A stretch of DNA of 64,000 nt from Sipunculus nudus (taxonomy: Eukaryota; Annelida; Sipuncula; Golfingiida; Sipunculidae), in assembly GCA_026874595.1 (NCBI GenBank), contig CM049321.1:13099479-13163478 (forward strand), given 5' to 3'. Below the pieces are notes generated by a model. It was not told where the DNA came from and did no database searches. It saw only the letters and a program-made list of their open reading frames with translations. This document shows, one piece after another, positions 11,841-21,740 of this stretch; position 1 is the first letter of the stretch, and every line of letters starts with the position of its first letter. Both the position numbers and the translations under genes were made by a program.

Positions 11841-12251
11841 TAAAGCTCAAAACACACTAACTCGCATGACGTGCGCTTCAAGCTTCACACCTCAAATTTG
11901 GAAAAAGTCGCTTGACTCTATTTATCAATGACAAAACAGACTAACGTGCGGGTGGCACTCGTCAAGCATCAGCTGTTGTTCCTGGAGCGATTTTTTACGT
12001 GTGACACACGCTTGCTGTGTGGGAATTTCAAACAATGACATCAATTTAACTAGGCTTTGCCACACAAATAATTGTCATAACTATAAGCACAACAGGAGCT
12101 TGGTTGGTATTATCCAATCCAACGGATGGTTGGTATTATCCAATCCAACGGATGGCATGTGCGTGGTAGCCAATTTTAGTGTGTATTAAATTTGTTGCAA
12201 GCGAACGTGTGGCGCACGTGTGATGCGTGCATTAGTGTTTTTTGGGCTTTA
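11841..12251. mobile_element. 411-bp MITE with TAAAGC termini
   Basis: The left end TAAAGCTCAAAACACACTAA, CTCGCATGACGTGCGC pairs with the right end GCGCACGTGTGATGCGTGCA, TTAGTGTTTTTTGGGCTTTA as imperfect inverted repeats of about 38 bp. It interrupts a repeat found intact at 1490-1770. It contains the 26-bp duplication at 12101 and no gene. Confidence 0.8.
12101..12152. repeat. 26-bp direct duplication with CCAAT motifs
   Basis: TGGTTGGTATTATCCAATCC plus AACGGA occurs twice back to back with no mismatch. It lies in the interior of the MITE at 11841-12251. Confidence 0.95.
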
Positions 12252-12521
12252 GTCAGTTTTATAAGGCTTCAAATTTTAAGTGGTGTTTTATAAGAGAGGC
12301 TTTTGGGGACCACTGGTTTGTTGGTTCATGAGGTGTCCCAATGAAGATTTAAGTGTAAGCTGGTATATGCAAGAGGGTAAGGTTCGGGAGGATGTTTAAA
12401 GGTGCCCATTCACCTACCTTTTTAAAAAAATTTATGTGATTTCTGGCTTCCTATGTGTATATATTGATGATTTAAGGGCAATTTTAGATATGGAAAGTTC
12501 TGATAAGGCCTTTGTGAAGGA

Positions 12522-12700
12522 TGTATGAACCTGTTTATCAACAACATGTTTGTAAACTCAGCAATGTTGACAAACAGGAAAAACATGAAACCTAAGGAAG
12601 TAGGTTGCATATATGCAGAGGCAGAAAGGTCACTTGTTGCAAAACACAATTTGCAAAGCTCTGGCTTATCGGACTTGGTGTCAGATGCCTTTGTTGAATT
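12522..12700 (-). repeat. Dispersed repeat family F1, inverted copy
   Basis: Its reverse complement matches 29355-29520 along its length: GGCATCTGACACCAAG, TTTTGCAACAAGTGACC, CTGCATATATGCAACC and CCTGTTTGTCAACAT blocks in order. Both strands carry frames of 75-92 codons that reflect the repeat. Confidence 0.75.
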
Positions 12701-13692
12701 CGTTTTATTTTGGCAGGCCCCCTCACATTACAAACGCATTGATATAAACCAAAAAAGCAGCCTGTGTGCAGTGATATGCAAATTTTCTTGCCCGCTCTTA
12801 TAAAAGCTCCAAGGGATTACCTTTAGTTTATACAGGTCAGATGGGTGATAGGGCCCTTAAATCAAAATAATATCACAGAAACTGGTCTCAGACAGTGGGA
12901 GGAAGCCTATGGTTAAATTAAGTGTACTAATAAAAGTAAATAAAGCTTTTTTGATGGTCAAAACTTTAAAAACACATACATTTACTTGGGCAAAAATAAT
13001 GTGCTTTGATGTGAAGTGTCAATACAATATAAACCAACTTTGATGATACTATGTTGCCACCATATTAAGTTTAGCAAATGACTGCTGTGTCTGCAAACAA
13101 ACATCTATAAAATCTGGCATCAATTGTTCAGAAGTGTTTCAGTGTTTTGCAAGCAATTTTCTATATCTTTTAACCATAATTTCTGATCTTTCTGGCATAC
13201 ATATGAATTAAGCACTTTTTTAATGCCACCATCAGGATCATTATTTTGCAATACTGAGTTGGCTGTAGCTCAGTTTGTATCACAGCAGACAGTCAAATAA
13301 AGAGCATTGTGATGTTAAAGAGGCCCCATCCAAGGCTCTGCACTCATGGCACGAATATAAGTATGTTTTCTGCACTCACGACACGTGAAAGATCCATGGG
13401 GACATCATATCTACCGGTGCAAATTGTATGAAAGTTGAGAACAGGCCAAAAAATGTGTTCTCAAAAATGCCTGTTTTGTCCTACACGGCTTGTTGTTGTT
13501 TTCCAAAGCACATACTTACCTAGTATAAATATGACGAAACAGCCATTCAAAATAGCAAAGTTTATGGTAATTGCCGATACTCCTGTCTTACACCCAGTTT
13601 CGTTTTTAGCATACAAGTTTCAAAGTCACAACAAATTTGTCAGATACATGGTTTTCTAGCAGAGTTTTATAAAATAAGACACATTTGATAGG

Positions 13693-14543
13693 TACAGTGA
13701 AACTCCCCTAAGCCGGACACTCAAGGGACTGGAGGATTTTGTCTGTATTAATGAGTTGTCCTGTTTAGAGGAGTTCGTATATTGCGTCAATTTGTCATTG
13801 AATGTTTCTGATATCCTATGTTTCCATTTAATGTACGCCTAATTTGAAATAGGCTACATAAATTTTATTTAAATCATTTACAAAATAGCTTAAATATGCA
13901 ATTGCAATTTATAAAATATAAATATTTAAAAAAAGACAAACATTAGCTAGGCCTCGCAAACTAATCTTGGCAGTTTCACTTCAACATACCATGCTTCATC
14001 TTCTAGTAAGCAAGCGGCGGTTCGTGAATGGTTGCACTTGGCATATTTAAGATTGAAGATTGACAGCATTCAGACAGAATGAAAAGCTGTTTCAGTTTGA
14101 AAGCTTATTTTTTTACTAACTGACCTGCCAGTCTTAATTTAATAATGATTGTGTTAACCACACATTTATAGAAATAAACAATTTCGATACGGTCTCTTTA
14201 CATATAACATTCCAATGGTTCACCAAATTACGCTTGTCCCCGGGCTGTCGCGGGTTGACTAAAACAGATCATACGAGGTCATGACCTAGGAGCGCCATCT
14301 CACGGTAAATATATGAACAAAATAGAACTCGCGATGTCTGTCCGCTTTAGAGGGTCGTAATATATACTGGATATGCTGGCAGGACTGGAAATTTTGTCTG
14401 TTGTCCGAGATAGTGAGTTGTCCGCTTTACTGAGTTTACGTTAAACATAATACAGAGGCAAAATTGAAGGGACTGAGATTTAGTGTCCGCATTAGTGAGT
14501 TGTCCGCCTTACTGAGTTGTCCGCAAGTAGGAGTTTCACTGTA
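13693..14543. mobile_element. 850-bp non-autonomous element, pogo-like termini
   Basis: Starts TACAGTGAAACTCCCCTAAG and ends GTAGGAGTTTCACTGTA, giving inverted CAGTGAAACTCC termini bounded by TA, the usual target of pogo/Tc1 transposons. The right side contains repeated GAGTTGTCCGC modules. No transposase frame is present. Confidence 0.8.
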
Positions 14544-14912
14544 TGTTTAATTCTCACTATAAGTGGAGAATGATCTTTTAACCTAAAGATTAAACCAAAC
14601 CTCTTCCCAGTAAATCTATTTCTGAATCATCAGAGTTCAATGTTCAATGTGCTGTTGTCCATATAATTAATAAGTAATCAATGATGCATCTGGATCATCG
14701 CCTTCTATTGGTTTAATGTTTGAATGATTAGCCAATCAGAAGCCACCTGACTTGTATTGTAGAATACATCATACAGACATACATCAAGTCCAATATCCTC
14801 ACTGATACAAAGATATCTGATATTGCGAACAGTGCTTCTAACTTGCATCAAAGTTAACTGGTGAACCATCAGCCAATATATTAGCAAACCACAAAGGTTA
14901 ACAAGGACTCAC

Positions 14913-15049
14913 CTCTGAGCACCTGTACGACCAACTCTAAACTACTGGTCAGCTTTTTAACCTGGTTGAAATTGGCAATGGTTGAGATCAGGACATACTG
15001 GTCGGCGTCCATTTGGGAGATCAGGTATGAATCGTTGGCCAGGTTTTCT
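14913..15049 (-). CDS. LARP4: LARP4 exon: La motif core
   Basis: Acceptor TTTTTCTGCAG, donor AGAG|GTGAGT; 137 nt, phase 2 in, phase 1 out. It encodes [20 protein letters not shown] followed by [13 protein letters not shown] and ends LVVQVLR. This is the diagnostic core of the La motif: RENLxxDxYLISQMDxDQ is strongly conserved in LARP4/4B, and the VKKLT...VLR helix closes the winged helix. With the preceding exon it makes a complete La motif of normal length. A 27-bp minisatellite lies about 210 bp upstream in the intron and does not touch the acceptor. No missing residues or frame breaks are seen. Confidence 0.96.
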
Positions 15050-15259
15050 CTGCAGAAAAAAAAGATTACATTAGCAAGGCTAACAAAAGGTTTGTATGAT
15101 ATATCTGATATTTATGGGAGTTCTTGAGACAAAAATATAGGAGTTTATTCAAGTATTTTCAAGCAGATTTATAAGAAATATAAGAGCACAATCATGTTTT
15201 ACTAAGTCGCTAACAATGACCAGCGGCATCTAATAATCTGTTTGAACTGTTTTTTAGAT

Positions 15260-15385
15260 GGCTGTATTTGTAAAACTAATTTCGTTGGCTGTATTTGTAT
15301 AACTAGTTTAGTTGGATGTATTTGTACAACTAGTTCAGTTGGTTGTATTTGTAGAACTAGCTTAGCCAGCTGTATTTGTATAAAT
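15260..15385. repeat. 27-bp minisatellite, about 4.7 units
   Basis: Units of GGCTGTATTTGTATAACTAG plus seven bases start at 15260, 15287, 15314, 15341 and 15368 (the last partial). The 27-bp length keeps frames open on both strands, producing Cys-Ile-rich and Gln-Ile-rich shadow frames. It lies in the intron before the La-motif core exon, about 210 bp from its acceptor. Confidence 0.9.
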
Positions 15386-15777
15386 ATGATCTTGAGGCAT
15401 GTTATACCAATAGCCTGTGCAGCAAAATGTGTCACGGGCGTGTTGTTGAATTTTCTATTTATATTAAAATATTTTAGCCAGTCTTCAATTTATATTAAAG
15501 ACCCGCCTGTCCTATTTGGTATATATTGGTCTTCAGGTGCAATACAATTTTAACAGGTAGAATAAGCTAGTCTATTTAACAACATTAAATCAGTATTAAC
15601 AGTTATTGTGCAGTAAAATAATAATAGAAAATATATAAATACAGTCTGTATGCTTGAAAATATAGGAAATTAGACAACAAAATAAAAGGTATGATTTTAA
15701 GGCACCACCCGCATCAATTTTAATATATTTTAATATAGGCCAGAAAAAAATTCCATTCACACACGTCTTTTTTGTTT

Positions 15778-15915
15778 TGATCTGTGTTTGTAACAAGTGG
15801 GGGCCTGCAAAACACAATTCAAAAGGACATCTGGCAGCATGCCTGACCTGAGTTTTGCAAAGAGCATTTTTCCAAACTAGACACGTTTGAACTTCCGCAA
15901 ATATGCAACCAACCC
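15778..15915 (+). repeat. Dispersed repeat family F1, partial copy
   Basis: Shares AAAAGGACATCTGGCAGCA, GAGTTTTGCAAAGAGCATTT and ATATGCAACCAACC with the other F1 copies; it is truncated after that block. Confidence 0.75.
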
Positions 15916-16179
15916 ACAAGAACCCAAGACAGAGTACATACATGTATATATATACTGAACACAAATCTTGTCATCGTGAGCTGAACAAGGATGGGACTTT
16001 CATTATTGACATATATTATGAAATATTTAATACAATCATGATATCAGCCTTAGATTAACAGGTGACATAAAAGATATGTTATTATTAATAACCACCTGTA
16101 GTCTGTGAACCTTTTACTCTTAATGCTTGGACAATGTATTAATGAGACTCTGATACAAATGGGGGTGGAGTATTCATAG

Positions 16180-16265
16180 AGGTTTCATTTTCGCAATCAT
16201 TTCCCTTTAGCAATTATCCTTAATTTTATACCCATCCCAAACATTAAGCTGACCACAGTTTGTAT
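16180..16265. mobile_element. Fragment of the 21.2-kb MITE family
   Basis: GAGGTTTCATTTTCGCAATC, ATTTCCCTTTAGCAATTATC and the terminal GACCACAGT match the right end of the 21151-21579 element. Only this half is present. Confidence 0.6.
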
Positions 16266-17019
16266 TCACAGCCTTGATGCCTACCTGACCTTCATACGAT
16301 GATAAAAATATTTCTTCAATCAAATATTGTCACATATATCACGTCATACAAATCCTGTGATATACCATGACATATATACTTTGAGCCATACTGCCAGACA
16401 TAAATGCCTGATCCACTGCTAATACCAGTCATTAAATTCACGTCTGAAGTCAGCATTAAGGTGAGCTAACAAGTAGAAGACAAATCAATGTTTTCAGAAA
16501 TATCACTCCAGGCTAGTCATGTATGTGATTGTCATGGTAACCAATGGTGGCTTATCCATCAGAAAGTGGAAACATTCACACGAAAAGGCTTGGTTTTAAT
16601 AACCGCAAGTTAACCGCACTGTCATGGTGATCTGGCCATACAGCATCCCCAACGATAACCAAGACTTAAATATTAAGCCAAATCCTGTCTATTAATGAGT
16701 AAAGTTTATGTCAGAGATATTTACATTTAAATCTGAGCTGGGATAAACAGTATCTTTCCTGCACACTGCTTTCTCTTCACATTGCTTCAGCGAAACATCT
16801 TTTGTATGACCCAAGACTGTGATATCCCCCCCCCTCCTTTATATTTTTATCACAGTGTAGCATTCACCTACATGTGGACGAGTTATAACAGGATATATCT
16901 GTAATGTTACTTGTAAAAATATTAACAGAGACTTGCATTGTTCACAACTGTAGCTTTAGACCATGTCATTCAGTCATTAGCCACACCTTTGGCATGCTTG
17001 ACATTTAACTCAGGGGTCT

Positions 17020-17163
17020 TAATTCACATTTAGTCTCATTAGACATATTGTTATAACAAATGTGAATGCTTTCAGTTCATTCAGGTGTGCTCTTAATTGA
17101 CAGGTGCTCTTAAAAGACTGGGGGTCTTATTGGAAAGTTGGTCTTTCACACAGTTCCACTGTA
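17020..17163. mobile_element. Short MITE, diverged third copy
   Basis: Retains the right terminus ending CAGTTCCACTGTAA and the interior ATTGTTATAACAAATGTGAA; the left terminus is degraded. Confidence 0.6.
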
Positions 17164-18113
17164 ATATTTCTGAGAAAAATAAGGAATTTTTTACAGATCT
17201 CTAATGGAATAAAAAAAGTGGATCTCCAGCGAAATTTGCGAAAAATCATTAAGTGCAACTTCATTATTTGAATGATGTGAGAGAGCAGGATTGCCACATA
17301 CATAGTGTCAACTGCAAATGAAGCTCAAGCCCACATGACATGATGATAACTAAAGCAGGCTTTGACAGATCAAGCCTATGTAAATTTACCATAAACATTC
17401 CAAATTCAGTGCTGCCTAATAGGACTGCGTGGGCAGATATGAAGAGGAGGGGTGGGTGTAATTTGAATAGTTCAACCTTTCAAATTTATCTGACAAATAT
17501 TTTCCTCCATGCGTGGGCTTCACACACTGTGTCAAAACATAGCATGACAAAACTAACTGCTGGTATTGGGTGATACTGGTACTTGTTATGAAGGTATTCT
17601 GACATTTAAAGGTCTGTGAAGGTGGCGAGATGTAACGGAATGATCAAATAAAACTAAATTCAGTGTCAAAGGTCAAAAGCCTTAAACAAATCTACCAACG
17701 TTTTCATCTCCCTCTGGAGTGTAATTTTATCAACTGTGATTGTCAGTTTGTGGAATTATTGAAACCGTTTTCAAGATTTTCCATGCAAATTGCTGATATG
17801 ATATATGGCAATGGACCCATTTTATTTTTTTAATGTATTTATCTAGAATCAGCATGCAGATAGGAACATCGGTGTATCTCTCAACCTGGTTTTCCAAATA
17901 ATCCAAACTCAGAATGTTACGGCTCCTGGATCACACACAGAGTGAAACATTACTGTATCACTGTGATACAATGCTGTACCACTAGTTAAAATCACCAGGT
18001 GATTCTTAACAAGGTGAACCTACTGTGATGCAGAATCAGAATGGCTGTTGCTGATCAGGCATTTAAAATCAACATGGATGCCTTACCCTGGTGGTTAAAT
18101 TTAGGGGGAAAAA

Positions 18114-18382
18114 TATGGTTCTCAGGCACTTCCCACATCAATTTTAACCCCCCACATCAACAATTTTTATTTTGATTTTCATCTTTCAAGAAGATAAAAT
18201 ATTACAATTTTGATCAAGTTTCCTTTGTTATGTAGTGCTTTTACCTGATTAGCGAAAATATTCAGTTATTTTCATGCTTTTCCCTGATCATATGACATTT
18301 TTATCAAAACATACAAAAAAAGGTATAAAAAAATTGCCTGCCTGCACCTATTTCTGAAAAGAAGTGCCTGAGAACAATACCT
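18114..18382. mobile_element. 270-bp foldback/MITE
   Basis: GGTTCTCAGGCACTTC at the left and GAAGTGCCTGAGAAC at the right form a 15-bp perfect inverted repeat. The interior is AT-rich with no frame. Target duplication is unclear. Confidence 0.7.
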
Positions 18383-19293
18383 TTTTTTTACTTGGCTTCA
18401 GCCTGCCTTTATGTCACCCCATATTGCTAAGTGAATTGAATGAATGAGAAGTGTCACCACTGCTTTTCATTTTTTTACATTCTTCCTCTTTTTTTTTAGC
18501 CTTTGTTAAATATATATTTTTTCTTCAACTATAAGCCCATATGGAACCATTAACTACTGTTACAAGATGCCAAATCATTATGCTGATGGAAGTGAAGATG
18601 TGATGAAATAGGACCAGAAGTTACCTTTTAGAAGACCAGTGGGTCTGAATAAAAGTGGAACCTGAAGGGAACAGGCCTTAATACAGGTTTTACCCTTCCG
18701 GGTAGTGAACCAATTTGGGTTAGGGAACCCCCATTAGCCTTTTTTAGAGGGCTGTAAGCACAAGTTTTATTTCAGATAGCTGGGGCATATACCAGTGCTG
18801 TCAATTTTACCATTTCAAATTAAGCAGTTACAAATCTAGCAACTATCAGCGTGATTTCCAGTCAATATTACATGAGTAGAGTGAATTATATGAACCATTC
18901 AGTGTGAATGTTTGCTCAGGACATGTAGGCTCCACCTGACAAAATTGGTGTGTCACTTGCTAATGGATAATCCATAAAAATTAGGGTCGGTCTGACGTAC
19001 AGTGTGCTCTAAAGGTGACAAATCATATTACAACCAACTGTCACTTGAGCCTTTTCTACCAAAAACTGAGCTTGTAATTCTTCAGAAATTAAATTATCCA
19101 GTTAAATTGAGGTCATACAGGCACATTTGACAACATAACTGCAATTTGTTGACATGTTATCTTCTCATCATGAATACATTTGTGTCTGTTTGTCTGGAAC
19201 ATTTTTCTCGCATGGTGCCAATCACAGCTCAGGCATGGAGAGTCAGGCAAGTTTATTCAGTAGTCATTATTTCTTTTTTAATTTGATAAATGA

Positions 19294-19312
19294 TGGCCAG
19301 CAGGTGGCACTG
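19294..19312 (+). promoter_or_regulatory. CTCF-like motif
   Basis: TGGCCAGCAGGTGGCACTG fits the 19-bp CTCF consensus as I know it (TGGCCASYAGRKGGCRSYR) at every position. It lies in a repeat-like context (GGCACTGTCT family) in the intron just upstream of the La-motif core exon. Binding in this organism is unproven. Confidence 0.4.
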
Positions 19313-19825
19313 TCTACTAAAGAGGATGAAGATTTTCACATGATATTTATATCTTTGAAGCATTCTGGATCCAGATATAATCTGAATCCAACTGCATAAT
19401 AATACTCCAGACTCATGAAAATTCTTAAAAGTTTGTGAATGCTCTTGATCAAACATGACAGTGGACTAAAGAGAAATTTTACTTAAAGTGGGTGGGGGTT
19501 TGAAGTTTAATATATGTTTAATATATGCAAGAATGAGAGAAGATTTAAATTTCCTGAATAAAAAAAAACATGGAAATTTCAATGGTGCCTTAACCGTAGA
19601 GATAACCTGAAATTTCCAATGCCCCTGGATCAAGGTCTTCAGTTCTAATTTTACAAAATATACAAGGTTTTTTTTTCTCATTTTCTTCAATGGACAAGCT
19701 TGCTTATTTGTTAACATACAGTTCTGAATATTTCATTATACAAAATTACAGGCACTACAACCATACTTGGACATAAGCTTGTGATATTTCGTCAAACTTG
19801 AGATTTAGTGTTACGACCTACTGAC

Positions 19826-19910
19826 CTTGAGAAGTAGTACTCCAGCTGAGTCCGTAACATCCCTCGCAGCTGGTTGTCAGGTACATTTCCTTCCAGTGGA
19901 ACTGTTTCAT
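19826..19910 (-). CDS. LARP4: LARP4 exon: start of La motif
   Basis: Acceptor TTATTTTCAG, donor TCAAG|GTCAGT; 85 nt, entering in phase 1 and leaving in phase 2. It encodes DETVPLEGNV, then the first helix of the La motif, LRGMLRTQLEYYFSR. The La motif is a winged-helix RNA-binding fold; the QLEYYFS segment contains conserved Gln and aromatic residues that contact RNA 3' ends in La proteins. Vertebrate LARP4 has a non-aromatic residue at one of these positions (as I recall, FCFS), whereas this gene keeps the canonical YYF. It joins the 14913-15049 exon through a split Arg codon to give FSRENL. Confidence 0.93.
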
Positions 19911-20469
19911 CTGAAAATAAAAAGAGAAACATTCCATGTCTTACTGTGGGAACGGTCCATAAATATAAGTAAATTTTACCTGTTACTGCAAGAACATCCG
20001 ATATACAACTGTACCTGTTTCTGTATGAACATCAGATGTGTAGGCCTATCTGTTAATGTGTGAACATTGGATGAGTAGGCCTAATTGTTACTGTGTGAAC
20101 ATCGGATGAGTAGGCCTAATTGTTACTGTGTGAACATTGGATGAGTAGGCCTAATTGTTACTGTGTGAACATCAGTTGTGTAAGCATACGTGTTACTGCG
20201 TGAACATCAGTTGTGTAAGCATACGTGTTACTGCGTGAACATCAGATGTGTAGGCATACCTATTACTGTGTGAACACTGGATGTGTAGACATACTTGTTA
20301 CTGTGTGAACATCAGATGTGTAGGCCTACCTGTTACTGTGTGAACATCAGATGTGTAGGCCTACCTGTTACTGTGTGAACATCAGATGTGTAGGCCTACC
20401 TGTTACTGTGTGAACATCAGATGTGTAGGCCTACCTGTTACTGTGTGAACATCAGATGTGTAGGCCTAC
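19911..20469 (-). other. Intron made almost wholly of the 35-bp array
   Basis: A 559-nt intron of which about 490 nt (19981-20469) is the minisatellite that begins inside the upstream exon; only about 70 nt before the acceptor is unique. Confidence 0.9.
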
Positions 20470-20505
20470 CTGTTACTGTGTGAACATCAGATGTGTAGGC
20501 CGTAT
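19981..20505 (-). repeat. 35-bp minisatellite spanning the linker-exon 5' splice site
   Basis: Fifteen units in exact 35-bp register from 19981 to 20505. The unit nearest the exon (20471-20505) is coding; the rest are intronic. Units next to the exon are near identical, while those toward 19981 diverge, as expected if homogenisation is focused near the exon. Each standard unit carries AACAG|GTAGGC and the palindrome GTAGGCCTAC. The length is not a multiple of 3, so use of another unit's donor would shift frame or meet a TAA. Confidence 0.97.
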
Positions 20506-20628
20506 CATCGGCTGTGCTGCCATTGGCGGAGGACACGCCCTGGGATGGTGTAGGGGACTCGGGGGTTGGCGGGAATGTCACCCCCGGGGGGTCTTTACCC
20601 CCTACATCACCATTCATAAATACATGAC
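20470..20628 (-). CDS. LARP4: LARP4 linker exon, Pro/Ser/Thr-rich
   Basis: It lies between acceptor TTTTATTTTCAG and donor AACAG|GTAGGC: 159 nt, entering and leaving in phase 1. It encodes GHVFMNGDVGGKDPPG, then a Pro/Ser/Thr stretch (TFPPTPESPTPSQG) and an acidic end (TADDTAYTSDVHTVT). It bridges the PAM2 motif and the La motif, a region that is disordered and poorly conserved in this family. The last 11 or so codons lie in the first unit of a 35-bp tandem array that continues into the intron, so this exon end and its donor arose from, or seeded, the repeat. If the next unit's donor were used, 35 nt including an in-frame TAA would be added. Phase agreement on both sides supports the call; the sequence itself is not diagnostic. 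Confidence 0.82.
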
Positions 20629-21052
20629 CTGAAAATAAAATAGAGATGGTCAACATTTAAAAAAAAAAAAAACAATATTCCCAAAAGCTTCTTCCAAATA
20701 CTGGATAATTATTGAGCAAGCAACCTAGGGCAAGATTTATCAAATTTAAAGATTTGCTTTTATAACAAGCTGTAATATAATGATACCACACATCAACAGA
20801 GTTAAGTCTTTACTGAGTAACATGAGTTGTTTGTGCTGTGTCTGTTTAGTCACTGTGTTGTCACAGACGTGTGGTTCATGATCTTATATGTCAGCTCTTC
20901 TCTCACATCATCTACTCATCTGTACTCATTAAATGGACCTATCCAAATATCTGACTTCCATTTTGAACCTTTTATAAAAATTAGCCAGAAAATGCCAACC
21001 CCAATTCACATAGGCTATTTGTTTTGTTAATATCCTTGGTCTCAATAAAATA

Positions 21053-21740
21053 ATCCAAGCACAGTCAACAAGGACATCTGGTGGCAACTGAGAGAAGCTT
21101 GAATTTTGCAAAGGGCATTTTTCAACTAGTGGTCTTTTAACTTCTGTATGTACTGTGGTTGGCTTCATATTCACGAGGCTGAAATTTCGCCATTTCTCCA
21201 TTTTTAAAGTTTTGCAATAGCTTCATTTTCGCGATCTCACAAGAACTTATATAAAATCTTTGAAAAAGCAATATTTATGTGTATTATAAAATGAGAATAA
21301 GTCATGAGTTGGTGATATTCTTCTCATATAATGATGGGCCCGTACACACAGCAAAGGTAGTTTAGTTCAAATTTAAGGGAACGTTTTCCCTATACCTGCA
21401 TAGATGTAACTTGTTATAAAATTTCTCACTTTTCTAAACTTATCCCGTACAAGTATCGACTACACTAAATAAGAAGGATATTTTGCCAATTTTTCCCGAG
21501 GGTTTCATTTTCACGATCATTTCCCATTCGCGAATATCGCGAAATTAAAACCCTCACGAACAAAAAGGCAACCACAGTATGGGACCAACCACTTCAGGTT
21601 ACATTGTTTTCCTGTTTGACAATGTTGATGCATGTGCCATGTTTACTAACAGCTTGTATTTAAGCAAGATCATTCATCCATCACAGAGGTGTATCAAAGA
21701 CCTTTCTTAACATGAATTACCTATAGTTTGTTAATATATA
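21053..21740 (+). repeat. Dispersed repeat family F1, copy split by a MITE
   Basis: The left part (to 21150) has GGACATCTGGTGGCAACTGA and TTTTGCAAAGGGCATTTTT. The right part (from 21580) resumes with GACCAACCACTTCAGGTTAC, CCTGTTTGACAATGTTGA and CATCCATCACAGAGG. The same blocks are contiguous in the 29.4-kb copy, so 21151-21579 is an insertion. Confidence 0.85.
21151..21579. mobile_element. 425-bp MITE inserted in F1 repeat at TA
   Basis: The ends CTGTGGTTGGCTT and AAGGCAACCACAG are inverted repeats that extend, imperfectly, through CACGAGG..T..AATTTCGC. TA is present on both sides, as expected for a TA target duplication, and the host repeat is contiguous elsewhere without it. The right end has CGCGAATATCGCG, a self-complementary tract. 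Confidence 0.9.

Larger units (their letters stand above)
11640..12330. repeat. Repeat family copy interrupted by a MITE
   Basis: The same family as 1490-1770, but with a 411-bp element (11841-12251) inserted between the AATAATTA block and the GGCTTCAAATTTTAAGTGGT block. The comparison with the uninterrupted copy dates the MITE as the later insertion. Confidence 0.7.
4058..14912 (-). other. 10.9-kb intron between La motif and RRM exons
   Basis: Holds MITE fragments at 5157, a SINE head at 5883-6000, the CAGGG element at 7017-8553, the tandem repeat at 9235-9825, the interrupted repeat at 11640-12330, an inverted F1 copy at 12522-12700 and the pogo-like element at 13693-14543. In 4066-5150, 6160-7010, 8560-9230, 9830-11640 and 12700-13690 I see no gene or defined element. 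8990-9100 has a GGAGGAAACCTGAGAACCCG stretch of repeat character. Confidence 0.7.
15050..19825 (-). other. 4.8-kb intron within the La motif
   Basis: Contains the 27-bp minisatellite (15260), an F1 copy (15778), MITE pieces (16180, 17020) and the foldback element (18114). Nothing is recognised in 16270-17020, 17170-18110 or 18390-19290. Confidence 0.7.

Noticed and set aside
15596-15964. 122-codon minus-strand frame
   Set aside because: It overlaps the F1 repeat copy and AT-rich flank. It has no recognisable domain, and its codon pattern follows the repeat.
20086-20505. CRISPR-like array from evenly spaced repeats
   Set aside because: Units are contiguous with no unique spacers, and the setting is a eukaryotic intron, so it is a minisatellite.
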